DNA of 64,000 bases from Kribbella pratensis (GTDB taxonomy: Bacteria > Actinomycetota > Actinomycetes > Propionibacteriales > Kribbellaceae), in contig NZ_SODP01000001.1 in assembly GCF_004365355.1 (NCBI RefSeq), positions 3,284,481-3,348,480 of the forward strand, read 5' to 3'. Below are positions 7,724 through 15,069 of the stretch, one piece after another. The notes below the pieces were generated by a model. It was not told where the DNA came from. It was given only the letters and a program-made list of their open reading frames with translations, and made no database searches. Position 1 is the first letter of the stretch. Each line of letters begins with the position of its first letter. A program made the translations under genes and the position numbers.

Positions 7724-8797
7724 CTACTCGTCGCGCTCGTCAGCGCCGGGGCGCTCGGCCCACGGGGTTTCCTTGGCGGGGCGTACGACGATCAGCTTGT
7801 CGCCGGCCGCGAGCACCGAGACGTTCGAGTCGTAGTAGCGGTGGACCTTGCCGTCGCGGACGACCGAGACGACGCGGTCGGGTACGGCGGACGGCGGCTT
7901 GCCGACCTCGCGGCCGAGGACGGGGCGCTCGGCCACCTCGAGGCCCTCGCCGTACGTGAGGAGGTCCTCCATCACCTCGCCGAGGTTCGGGCTGACCGAC
8001 GTCAGGCCGAGCAGCCGACCGACGGCCTCCGACGAGGTGACGACCGCGTCCGCACCACTCTGCCGGAGCAGGGGCACGTTGTCCTCCTCGCGGACCGCGA
8101 CGACGATATGCGCGTTCGGGTTCAGCTGCCGCACCGCCAGCGTGACCAGCACGGCCGAGTCGTCCCGGTCGGTCGTCACGATCACTTCGCGCGCCGTCAT
8201 CACCTCGGCGCGACGCAGGACGGTCCGGTTGGTCGCGTCGCCGTGGAAGGCGGCCATCTGGTCGTTGCCTGCGTCACCGATCGCCTGCGCCCGCGGGTCG
8301 ATCACCACGATGTTGTCGCGCTGAACCCCGTTGCTGATCAGCGTCTGTACGGCGGAGCGGCCCTTGGTGCCGTAGCCGACGACGATGGTGTGGTCCTTCA
8401 TCCGTTTCCTCCAGCGCGTGTCGCGCATGATCCGGCGACCCTCGTTGGCCAGCACTTCCAGTGTCGTACCGACCAGAACCACCAGGAACGCGATCCGCAG
8501 CGGAGTCACGATGAAGGCGTTCACCAGCCGGGCAGTGGGCGTCACCGGTGTGATGTCGCCGTACCCGGTCGTGGTGAGCGTGACGGTTGCGTAGTAGATG
8601 CTGTCGATCAACCCGACTTTGCCGTCGTAGCTGTCGCGGTACCCGTCACGATCGACCACCACGATCAGCACCATCACGGTCAGCAGCCCCAGCGCGATCA
8701 GAATGCGGCTGAAGAGCTGAAAGAGCGGCGAGCGAGTGCTCGCGGGCAGGTTGACCAGCAGACCGTGGGGGTTCCGACCAGTGGGTAGGGGTGGCAC
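7724..8797 (-). CDS. Potassium channel with RCK (TrkA-N) domain
   Basis: A 357-aa two-TM/pore ion channel. A first hydrophobic helix near residue 33 is followed by the selectivity filter TTGYGDITP, a second TM helix (AFLVVLVGTTLEVLA), then a cytoplasmic Rossmann RCK domain beginning HTIVVGYGTKGRS and a C-terminal RCK lobe. Ligand binding to RCK domains gates K+ flux. The frame is open to 8866, but GTG 8797 is preferred because upstream residues look non-coding. Even so, its first 150 bp overlap the end of the ACT-GNAT gene in another frame, so the true start is uncertain. The last residues are a charged, probably disordered tail. Confidence 0.85.
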   Translation of the reverse strand: MPPLPTGRNPHGLLVNLPASTRSPLFQLFSRILIALGLLTVMVLIVVVDRDGYRDSYDGKVGLIDSIYYATVTLTTTGYGDITPVTPTARLVNAFIVTPLRIAFLVVLVGTTLEVLANEGRRIMRDTRWRKRMKDHTIVVGYGTKGRSAVQTLISNGVQRDNIVVIDPRAQAIGDAGNDQMAAFHGDATNRTVLRRAEVMTAREVIVTTDRDDSAVLVTLAVRQLNPNAHIVVAVREEDNVPLLRQSGADAVVTSSEAVGRLLGLTSVSPNLGEVMEDLLTYGEGLEVAERPVLGREVGKPPSAVPDRVVSVVRDGKVHRYYDSNVSVLAAGDKLIVVRPAKETPWAERPGADERDE

Positions 8798-9758
8798 GCG
8801 TATGACGATATTGCACCACGGGCCGATCCACCGCATGCGACAGGCTCCGCTCGGACAGAGCGACACTCACCATCAGACTGTCGCCGTCCTGGACCACCCG
8901 CGACCGCATCCGCAGCCGCTCCAGTGTCCGGAGCATCGCGTGGTTCTCCGGCTGCACCATGCACACCACCCGGTCGGCGCCCAGCACCCGGGCCTCCTCG
9001 ACCACCTGGCGCAGCAGCCGGAGCCCGAGTCCCTGTCCCTGCCAGCCGTCCTCGACGAGTACGGCGACCTCCATCGTCGTACTGCCCAGCTCTTCCCAGG
9101 GGGCCGCCGTCGCCATCCCGATCACGGCGCCGTCCACGTCCGCGACCACTGACACGCCACCGGCCGGTGCGGACAGGTGCCGCGCGGTACGGCCGGTCAG
9201 CTTCGGCATCGGCACGTGGTACCGCCGGGTGCGGCTCTCGTACGAGCACCGCTCATGCATGGCAACCACAGCGTCGGCGTCCTGGACAGTCGCCTTCCGC
9301 AGCACAGGTACGCCACCGTTACCGGGCCGGGGTCCCTCCACAATGTCGAAACGCTCTGCCAGTCGGCCGGCGATCTCCACGAGCACGTCGGCCCGCGCCC
9401 ACTCTGCCGGCGTGTACTCGTCGAAGCCCTGGAGGTTCCCCAGCTCCTCGTCGACAGACACCGGGTCGTCGATCAACCGCAGTACTGCGCGCAGGTAGCG
9501 CGTCGGCGCGTCACTCAGTACGTCGGCCTGGCACGGGCGGACCGTCGTACCGACGCAGCCGGCCTCGGCCACGAGTGCGGTCAGGTCCTCGGCGCTCCAG
9601 CCGACGCCGGTGGAGACCACCAGCTCGTCGACGGCGCCGGTCTCGGCGGTGAAGACCTCGAGGCTGAGGATGTTGATTTCGTCCGCACCACAGCGTGCAG
9701 CGAGTTCGGCCAGTGCACCGGGCCGGTCGGCGAGTTCGGTCCTGATCTTCCAGAGCAT
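8646..9758 (-). CDS. ACT-GNAT amino-acid-regulated acetyltransferase
   Basis: A 370-aa fusion. Residues 1-80 form an ACT amino-acid-binding domain (MLWKIRTELADRPGALAELA), and a GNAT N-acetyltransferase domain follows from about residue 155 (VPVLRKATVQDADAVVAMHE) with the acetyl-CoA loop near VEDGWQGQGLGLRLLRQV. ACT-GNAT lysine acetyltransferases described in actinobacteria (the Micromonospora AAPatA type) are allosterically controlled by amino acids. The start ATG at 9758 has GAGGGAGGG upstream; the frame extends further but encodes Arg/Cys-rich non-family sequence. The last 55 or so residues are also not GNAT-like and overlap the channel gene. A role in amino-acid-responsive protein acetylation is inferred from architecture. 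Confidence 0.85.
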   Translation of the reverse strand: MLWKIRTELADRPGALAELAARCGADEINILSLEVFTAETGAVDELVVSTGVGWSAEDLTALVAEAGCVGTTVRPCQADVLSDAPTRYLRAVLRLIDDPVSVDEELGNLQGFDEYTPAEWARADVLVEIAGRLAERFDIVEGPRPGNGGVPVLRKATVQDADAVVAMHERCSYESRTRRYHVPMPKLTGRTARHLSAPAGGVSVVADVDGAVIGMATAAPWEELGSTTMEVAVLVEDGWQGQGLGLRLLRQVVEEARVLGADRVVCMVQPENHAMLRTLERLRMRSRVVQDGDSLMVSVALSERSLSHAVDRPVVQYRHTRATPTHWSEPPRSAGQPAREHSLAALSALQPHSDRAGAADRDGADRGGRS

Positions 9759-9840
9759 GCGGACGCCCTCCCTCGTGGAAACGTGCTTCCACTGTGCGTC
9801 TGCCCTGTTGCCCCGCCGGGTCCGGAATGTTACGCCCGCG

Positions 9841-10236
9841 TCAACGTTTGCGCCGCACCGTCGGCAGGTGCGGTCGTGGCTTACGCGCGGCGAGCACGAC
9901 GGCCGGCTCGCGCTTGTCCAGGTCCGCGTGCCGCAGCAGCTCGGGGTACGTCGCCTGCGGCACCGGCGGGTACGTCGTGACGATCGCGTCACCAGAGAAC
10001 ACGAAGAAGATCGCCTGGCCGTCCTTGATCACCTTCAGCAAGGAGCCGTCGCGCACGGTCAGAGCATGCTCGACCGCCTTCCGGCGCGCGGACCGCTTCG
10101 CCCAGGCGGCTTGCACTGCCTGCTGCGCAGGCTCACGCCCGTGCCGCACCGCCTCGACGATCAACGGCCCGTATCGCACGCCGTACTTGACGACGTTCTT
10201 GGCCAGCTTGCTGCTTGGTTTCCCCGCACCCGCCAT
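9841..10236 (-). CDS. Conserved hypothetical protein (131 aa)
   Basis: A 131-aa basic protein with no family I can name with certainty. Its N-terminal half is helical and Lys/Arg-rich (KLAKNVVKYGVRYGPLIVEA). A central beta-rich segment, DGQAIFFVFSGDAIVTTYPP, follows, and the C-terminus PHLPTVRRKR is strongly basic. No signal peptide or membrane helix is visible. It lies 26 bp downstream of the small CarD-like gene on the same strand, so the two may be cotranscribed. Confidence 0.65.
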   Translation of the reverse strand: MAGAGKPSSKLAKNVVKYGVRYGPLIVEAVRHGREPAQQAVQAAWAKRSARRKAVEHALTVRDGSLLKVIKDGQAIFFVFSGDAIVTTYPPVPQATYPELLRHADLDKREPAVVLAARKPRPHLPTVRRKR

Positions 10237-10262
10237 GGGTCGAGCGTACTGACCTCAGGCGG

Positions 10263-10490
10263 TCAGAGCGTATGCAGTTTGTCGAAAGGCGACATGACGC
10301 GCAGCAGCCGGCCGCCGCCCAGGTCGACCACAACCGCGTGAGTGCCCTCGACAGCGCTGATGCGGCCGATGCCCTCCCTGTCGTGGGATACCCGGTCACC
10401 AATCTCGAAGGTCTTGATCGGGGCTGCGGTCCGGGGGGCGAAAGGACTCGTGGGCAGGTGACGACGCGTCGTCGCGCGAGAAGACTCCAT
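10263..10490 (-). CDS. Small CarD/TRCF-interaction-like domain protein
   Basis: A 75-aa protein whose C-terminal 50 residues read as a small beta-barrel of CarD/KOW type: FEIGDRVSHDREGIGRISAV, then a hydrophobic VVVDLGGGRLLRV strand and a PFDKLHTL ending. Similar short actinobacterial proteins (GDRV.HD..G.G.V.....VDFG) are common and mostly unnamed. The chosen start is Met at 10490; an upstream Met at 10523 is possible. It is divergent from the gene at 10604. A role in binding RNA polymerase or nucleic acid is only suggested by the fold resemblance. Confidence 0.6.
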   Translation of the reverse strand: MESSRATTRRHLPTSPFAPRTAAPIKTFEIGDRVSHDREGIGRISAVEGTHAVVVDLGGGRLLRVMSPFDKLHTL

Positions 10491-10603
10491 CAGGACACCA
10501 GTATGCGCTGAACATCGTCTCATCGCTCATTTCGCACCCCTCGCCGACGCATTTCGGGGCACCGGGTCGGGTCGGCATGCGGACGTTCGCCGCGTCAGGC
10601 ACC

Positions 10604-11218
10604 ATGGACGCCGTGACCACCCCCAACCCGCGCCGACCGATCCTGCCGGGCAACAAGTTGTTCGAGTCGCTGCCCGGTGCCGCGGACCCGGCGACCGTCA
10701 CCGAGGCGGCGCACCGGACCGCCGAACTGCTGGTCCGCGGCGTGCGCAAGTCCGAGGACACCGAGGTGCATGCCCGGGTGGTCAAACTCGCCGACGAGTA
10801 CGGTCTCGACGAGCTGGCCGAGCTGTGGTCCGACTCCCCCGCCGACTCGCTGCCGGGCGCGCTGTGGCGGCTCTACGTACTGCGGTCGTGGGTGCACTCG
10901 AACGCCGATGAGGTGTCCCGCGAGTTCGCCACCGGCCGCGAGTACGCCGAGGTGCACGCCGCCGTCGCGGGCGTCGCCGAACCACCCGGTCCGGCCGAGG
11001 TCCGCGCCATGGTCGACGCCGTACTGCGGGGTGTCGCGACCGGTGATTTCGCCACCACTCTCGACCGGGCGGCCGCGTTCGCGCGGATCGTCGCGACCGG
11101 GCGGGCGCACCTCGCCGACGACGGCCACGAGCGGGTGCTGTCCGCGTCGAAACTGGTCGAGACCGCAGATCAGCTGCAGACCGCGGCCCGCGCCGAACGC
11201 GCCGGACACCTGTGGTAG
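10604..11218 (+). CDS. Conserved actinobacterial hypothetical protein
   Basis: A 204-aa, mostly helical soluble protein beginning MDAVTTPNPRRPILPGNKLF. No catalytic motif was recognised. Notable parts are SLPGALWRLYVLRSWVHSN near the middle, which resembles a conserved actinobacterial helical family of unknown role, and a C-terminal run of hydrophobic/acidic helices. The open frame extends to 10577, but ATG 10604 (or GTG 10613) gives a more natural N-terminus. It is divergent from the CarD-like gene, with a 113-bp shared upstream region. Function is unknown. Confidence 0.7.
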   Translation: MDAVTTPNPRRPILPGNKLFESLPGAADPATVTEAAHRTAELLVRGVRKSEDTEVHARVVKLADEYGLDELAELWSDSPADSLPGALWRLYVLRSWVHSNADEVSREFATGREYAEVHAAVAGVAEPPGPAEVRAMVDAVLRGVATGDFATTLDRAAAFARIVATGRAHLADDGHERVLSASKLVETADQLQTAARAERAGHLW

Positions 11219-11270
11219 TTGCGTCCCTCGCGTTCGGATGTTATATGGTCTCGCGGCCCGAGATCCCAAC

Positions 11271-11300
11271 AGGACAAGGGGTTTGGGCACCGGTTACACT
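11271..11300 (+). promoter_or_regulatory. Probable sigma-70-type promoter of the ABC transporter leader
   Basis: AGGACA at 11271-11276 resembles a -35 element and TACACT at 11295-11300 fits the actinobacterial -10 pattern TANNNT, with an 18-bp spacer. Transcription would begin around 11306-11308, exactly at the 5' arm of the structured element that follows. A second weaker candidate is TTGCGT (11219) with TATGGT (11244). Confidence 0.45.
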
Positions 11301-11306
11301 GTTCGA

Positions 11307-11391
11307 GGTGTCGGGCCGGTGCAAGCCCCGGGTCCCAAAATTAGCCGCCACGAGCGGCCACGCGCCGTGAGGCGCTTCCCGGTCCGGCACC
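11307..11391 (+). ncRNA. Possible structured leader RNA (three-way junction)
   Basis: Three nested helices can be drawn. The closing helix pairs 11307-11319 with 11379-11391 (13 pairs, two of them G-U). Inside it are a 5-bp hairpin GCCGC/GCGGC (11344-11358) and a 5-bp hairpin GCGCC-GTGA-GGCGC (11362-11375) capped by a GNRA tetraloop. A single-stranded stretch of about 24 nt precedes the inner hairpins. The 328-bp gap before the ABC genes holds no ORF of merit, and a promoter places the RNA 5' end at the first helix. A further GGGG-AAAA-CCCC hairpin lies near 11454-11465. It matches no riboswitch consensus I can recall; it could be a new cis-regulatory RNA, a small RNA, or chance structure in GC-rich DNA. 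Confidence 0.4.
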
Positions 11392-11546
11392 CTCTCACCC
11401 CCTCCGGATTCCGCGCCGTTCGCCGGCTCGAGTCGACGGTTCAGGGTCGATCCGGGGAAAACCCCCTGTCGGGACGGGCCGATCGCAGTCAGACTCGGAG
11501 GAACTAACCGGACAGGCTGGGGGCCGCTGGATCGCCGAGGGGGGCG

Positions 11547-12296
11547 ATGGTCGGCATGGTGGTGACCACAAGCGAGGTTGTCGAGGCGCGCGAACTCGTT
11601 CGCGTCTACGGCGAAGGGGACACGGCAGTCCAGGCGCTGCGGGGCGTGGATGTCCAGATCGAGGCAGGCCAGCTCACCGCGGTGATGGGACCGTCGGGTT
11701 CGGGCAAGTCGACGCTGATGCACATCCTGGCCGGACTGGACCGTCCGACGTCGGGCTCGGTGCTGATCGACGGCACGGAGATCACCACGCTCGGCGACGA
11801 CGCGCTCACCAAACTGCGACGGCGGCACATCGGCTTCATCTTCCAGTTCTTCAACCTGTTGCCGATGCTCAGCGCGCGGGACAACATCCTGCTGCCGCTG
11901 ACGATCGCCGGTGCGAAGCCGGACCAGCAGTACTTCGACGACCTGGTCCAGCGCGTCGGTCTCACCGACCGCCTCGAGCACCGGCCGGCCGAGCTGTCCG
12001 GCGGCCAGCAGCAGCGGGTCGCGATCGCGCGGGCGCTGGTGTCGCGGCCGACCGTGGTGTTCGCGGACGAGCCGACCGGCAACCTCGACTCCCGGACCAG
12101 CGGCGAGATCCTCACGCTGATGCGGTCCTCGGTCGAGGAGTACGGCCAGACGCTGGTGATGGTGACGCACGACGCCCGGGCGGCCGCGATGGCCGACCGC
12201 GTGCTGTACCTGGCCGATGGCGAGATCGTGAAGGAGACCGGCCGGTCCAGCCAGCACGAGATCCTCCAGATCATCGACACGCTGGACCTGCAGTGA
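11547..12296 (+). CDS. ABC transporter ATP-binding protein (MacB/LolD type)
   Basis: A 249-aa ATPase with Walker A GPSGSGKS near residue 50, Q-loop FIFQFFNLLP, signature LSGGQQQRVAIARAL, Walker B VVFADEPTGNLD and the H-loop MVTHD. The LSGGQ and DEPTGNLDS pattern and the 249-aa length place it in the MacB/LolD/FtsE branch, which drives FtsX-like permeases that work on periplasmic or lipid substrates. ATG 11547 has GAGGGGGG upstream; internal GTG codons at 11559/11562 are alternatives. The stop overlaps the permease start (GTGA). It is preceded by the possible leader RNA. Confidence 0.93.
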   Translation: MVGMVVTTSEVVEARELVRVYGEGDTAVQALRGVDVQIEAGQLTAVMGPSGSGKSTLMHILAGLDRPTSGSVLIDGTEITTLGDDALTKLRRRHIGFIFQFFNLLPMLSARDNILLPLTIAGAKPDQQYFDDLVQRVGLTDRLEHRPAELSGGQQQRVAIARALVSRPTVVFADEPTGNLDSRTSGEILTLMRSSVEEYGQTLVMVTHDARAAAMADRVLYLADGEIVKETGRSSQHEILQIIDTLDLQ

Positions 12297-14950
12297 CCCG
12301 GTTCGCGATACAGGGGCTGCTGGCCCGCAAACTCCGGACGGCGCTGACCGCGATCGGCGTCGTGCTCGGGGTCGCGCTGATCTCGGGCACCTATGTGCTG
12401 ACCGACTCGATCACGTCCGCCTTCGACTCGATCTTCACCCAGAACTACAAGAACACCGACGCCGCGATCACCGGCAAGTCGGCGATCGACGCGTCCCAGG
12501 ACGGTACCGTCGCCGCGCCGTCGTTCCCGGCCGACCTGCTGCAGAAGGTCCGCGACTTGCCCGAGGTCGGCGCGGCCGGCGGTTCGGTCAACGGCGAAGC
12601 GCAGTTGATCGGCAAGGACGGCAAGGCGATCGTGTTCGGCGGCGCGCCGAACCTCGGATTCAGCGTCGACCCGGCGCTGCCGCAGTTCAACTCGCTGGCG
12701 CTCGTCGCGGGATCGTGGCCGGCGGCGGACCAGGTCGTGATCGATACCCAGACCGCGCAGAAGAAGGGCTTCCAGGCCGGCGACGACATCGGCGTACAGG
12801 CCCGCGGATCGGTCGTGCGGATGCGGATCTCCGGCCTGGTCGAGTTCGGCGCCGTCTCGTCGATCGGCGGCGCGACGCTGGCCGGGTTCGACCTGGGTAC
12901 CGCGCAACGCATCTTCGACAAACCGGGCAAGCTCGACCAGATCCTGATCGCCGCGAAGCCGGGCACCGGCAAGCAGCAGCTGATCGACGCCGTCAATCGC
13001 ATCCTGCCCAGCGGCACCCAGGTCCGCAGTGCCGAGGACCAGGCCGCCGAGGACGCCGCCGGCACGACGGACTTCCTGAATTTCCTGCAGACCTTCCTGC
13101 TCGTGTTCGCCGCGATCGCGTTGTTCGTCGGATCGTTCGTGATCGCGAACTCGCTGTCGATCACGATCGCGCAGCGGACCCGGGAGTTCGCGACCCTCCG
13201 CACCCTTGGGGCGTCCCGCCGGCAGATCCTCGGCTCGGTGGTGCTCGAGGCACTCGTCACCGGCATCGTGTCCGCCGTCCTCGGGCTGTTCCTCGGGCTC
13301 GCGATCGCGACCGGGCTGTTCAAGCTGTTCGACGCGATCGGCCTCACACTGCCGAACGACGGCCTGGTGTTCCGGACCCGGACCATCGTCGTCGCGCTGC
13401 TGGTCGGCGTGCTCGTCACGGTCCTCGCCAGTCTGCGTCCGGCCTGGCGGGCCACCCGGGTGCCACCGATCGCGGCTGTCCGCGAAGGCGCGACCCTCGC
13501 GCCCGGACGGTTCAACCGCTTCCGTCCGGTCGGAGCAGCGTTGCTCGCTGCGGCCGGTATCGCCCTGGTCCTCGTCGGCCTGTTCGCCGACGGGCTGAAG
13601 ACGAGCACCCTGCTCTCACTGCTCGGCGCGGGTGTGCTGCTGCTGTTCGTCGGCATCGCCGCGTTCTCGTCCCGGCTCGTCCGTCCACTGGCCGCCTTCG
13701 CGGATCCGGTGGCGCGGTGGGCGGTCGTCGTACTGACAGCTCTGGCCTGGCCGTTCATCCTCGTCCCGGTCTGGGCGGTACGCCGGTTGTTCGGCCGGCA
13801 CCCCGAGTTCCCGCGCGTTCTCCCGGACCGGCCCGCGGTCGCGATCGGCGGGCAGAACAGCCGGCGCGATCCTCAGCGGACCGCATCGACGGCGGCGGCG
13901 CTGATGATCGGCCTGGCGCTGGTCACGCTGGTCGCCACGCTCGGCGCCGGGCTGATCAAGCCGTTCGAGGACGCGGTCGACCGGATCTCGAGCGCCGACT
14001 ACGCGATCACGGCACAGAACAACTTCAGCCCGTTGCCGCCGGCGGTCGCCGCCGCGGTGACCAAGGTGCCATCGGTCGAGGCCGTGACGAGTGTCCGCGG
14101 CGGGCAGGCCCAGGCCTTCGACAAGACCATCCCGATCACCGCGATCGACCGGAGCGCGCCGCAACTGCTGAGGTTCGACTGGAAAGCGGGCTCGCAGGCC
14201 TCGCTGGCCGAGCTCGAGCCCAACGGCGCGATCGTCGACTCCGACTACGCGAAGCAGCACGCACTGAGCCAGGGCTCGACAGTCACGCTGAAGATGGCCA
14301 CCGGCAAGACGCTGCAGTTCCAGGTTCGCGGCATCTTCAAGCCGCCCGCCGGCGGATCGCCGTTCGGGAACGTGACGATCGCGGCGACGACCTTCGACGC
14401 CGCGACTCCCCAGCCGCAGAACCTCTACACGTTCCTGAACATCCGGGGCGGGGTGACGGCGGAGAACACGGCCGCCCTAAACGACGCGCTGAGCTCATTC
14501 CCGAACGCGAAGGCGCTGACGATCGAGCAGTTCAAGAAGGCTCAGACCGACAGCATCAAGAGCCTGCTGAACGTCCTCTACGTGCTGCTGGCGTTGTCGG
14601 TGCTGGTCAGCCTGTTCGGCATCGTCAACACGCTGGTGCTGACCGTCTTCGAACGGACGCGCGAGCTCGGCATGCTGCGCGCGATCGGCCTAACCCGCGG
14701 CCAGGTGAAGCGGATGATCCGGCAGGAGAGCGTGATCACGGCGTTGATCGGTGCGGTGATCGGCATCCTTGTCGGCCTGCTGCTCGCGTGGCTGCTGGCC
14801 GCTCGGCTGGACGAGATCTCGTTCACGGTCCCGGTGTCCCAGCTGGTGATCTTCGCCGTCGTCTCGGTGGTGGTCGGAATCTTCGCCGCGATCTGGCCGG
14901 CCCGGCGCGCGGCCAAGCTGAATCCACTCGAAGCACTCCAGTACGAGTAG
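12293..14950 (+). CDS. FtsX/MacB-like ABC transporter permease
   Basis: An 885-aa permease with duplicated FtsX modules. TM1 near the N-terminus (LTAIGVVLGVALISGTYVLT) leads into an extracytoplasmic MacB_PCD domain (about 40-250) and three TM helices near 265-395. A linker holds two further hydrophobic helices, then comes a second TM (TAAALMIGLALVTLVATLGAG), a second extracytoplasmic domain and three final TMs. The C-terminus is the conserved ARRAAKLNPLEALQYE. GTG 12293 overlaps the ATPase stop. The pair probably exports or mechanically transmits across the membrane; the substrate is unknown. Confidence 0.92.
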   Translation: MTRFAIQGLLARKLRTALTAIGVVLGVALISGTYVLTDSITSAFDSIFTQNYKNTDAAITGKSAIDASQDGTVAAPSFPADLLQKVRDLPEVGAAGGSVNGEAQLIGKDGKAIVFGGAPNLGFSVDPALPQFNSLALVAGSWPAADQVVIDTQTAQKKGFQAGDDIGVQARGSVVRMRISGLVEFGAVSSIGGATLAGFDLGTAQRIFDKPGKLDQILIAAKPGTGKQQLIDAVNRILPSGTQVRSAEDQAAEDAAGTTDFLNFLQTFLLVFAAIALFVGSFVIANSLSITIAQRTREFATLRTLGASRRQILGSVVLEALVTGIVSAVLGLFLGLAIATGLFKLFDAIGLTLPNDGLVFRTRTIVVALLVGVLVTVLASLRPAWRATRVPPIAAVREGATLAPGRFNRFRPVGAALLAAAGIALVLVGLFADGLKTSTLLSLLGAGVLLLFVGIAAFSSRLVRPLAAFADPVARWAVVVLTALAWPFILVPVWAVRRLFGRHPEFPRVLPDRPAVAIGGQNSRRDPQRTASTAAALMIGLALVTLVATLGAGLIKPFEDAVDRISSADYAITAQNNFSPLPPAVAAAVTKVPSVEAVTSVRGGQAQAFDKTIPITAIDRSAPQLLRFDWKAGSQASLAELEPNGAIVDSDYAKQHALSQGSTVTLKMATGKTLQFQVRGIFKPPAGGSPFGNVTIAATTFDAATPQPQNLYTFLNIRGGVTAENTAALNDALSSFPNAKALTIEQFKKAQTDSIKSLLNVLYVLLALSVLVSLFGIVNTLVLTVFERTRELGMLRAIGLTRGQVKRMIRQESVITALIGAVIGILVGLLLAWLLAARLDEISFTVPVSQLVIFAVVSVVVGIFAAIWPARRAAKLNPLEALQYE

Positions 14951-15069
14951 CCGGACCGCTTCCGCTCCGTAGCTATCTGGTCACTTCTTGGCTACCTTGA
15001 CGGAGACGTGGGTACTCCTGGGGCAGACAGCCTCAGGAATGTCCCGCCCCCTCCGGAAGGAACCCCCTC

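Noticed and set aside
11307-11391. ydaO (c-di-AMP), cobalamin, TPP, SAM or M-box riboswitch
   Set aside because: None of their consensus words as I remember them appears in the element, so it is left unassigned.
12715-15000. Second-frame open reading through the FtsX-like permease
   Set aside because: The product is Arg/Pro-rich and has no membrane pattern; the permease frame has clear TM segments and motifs.
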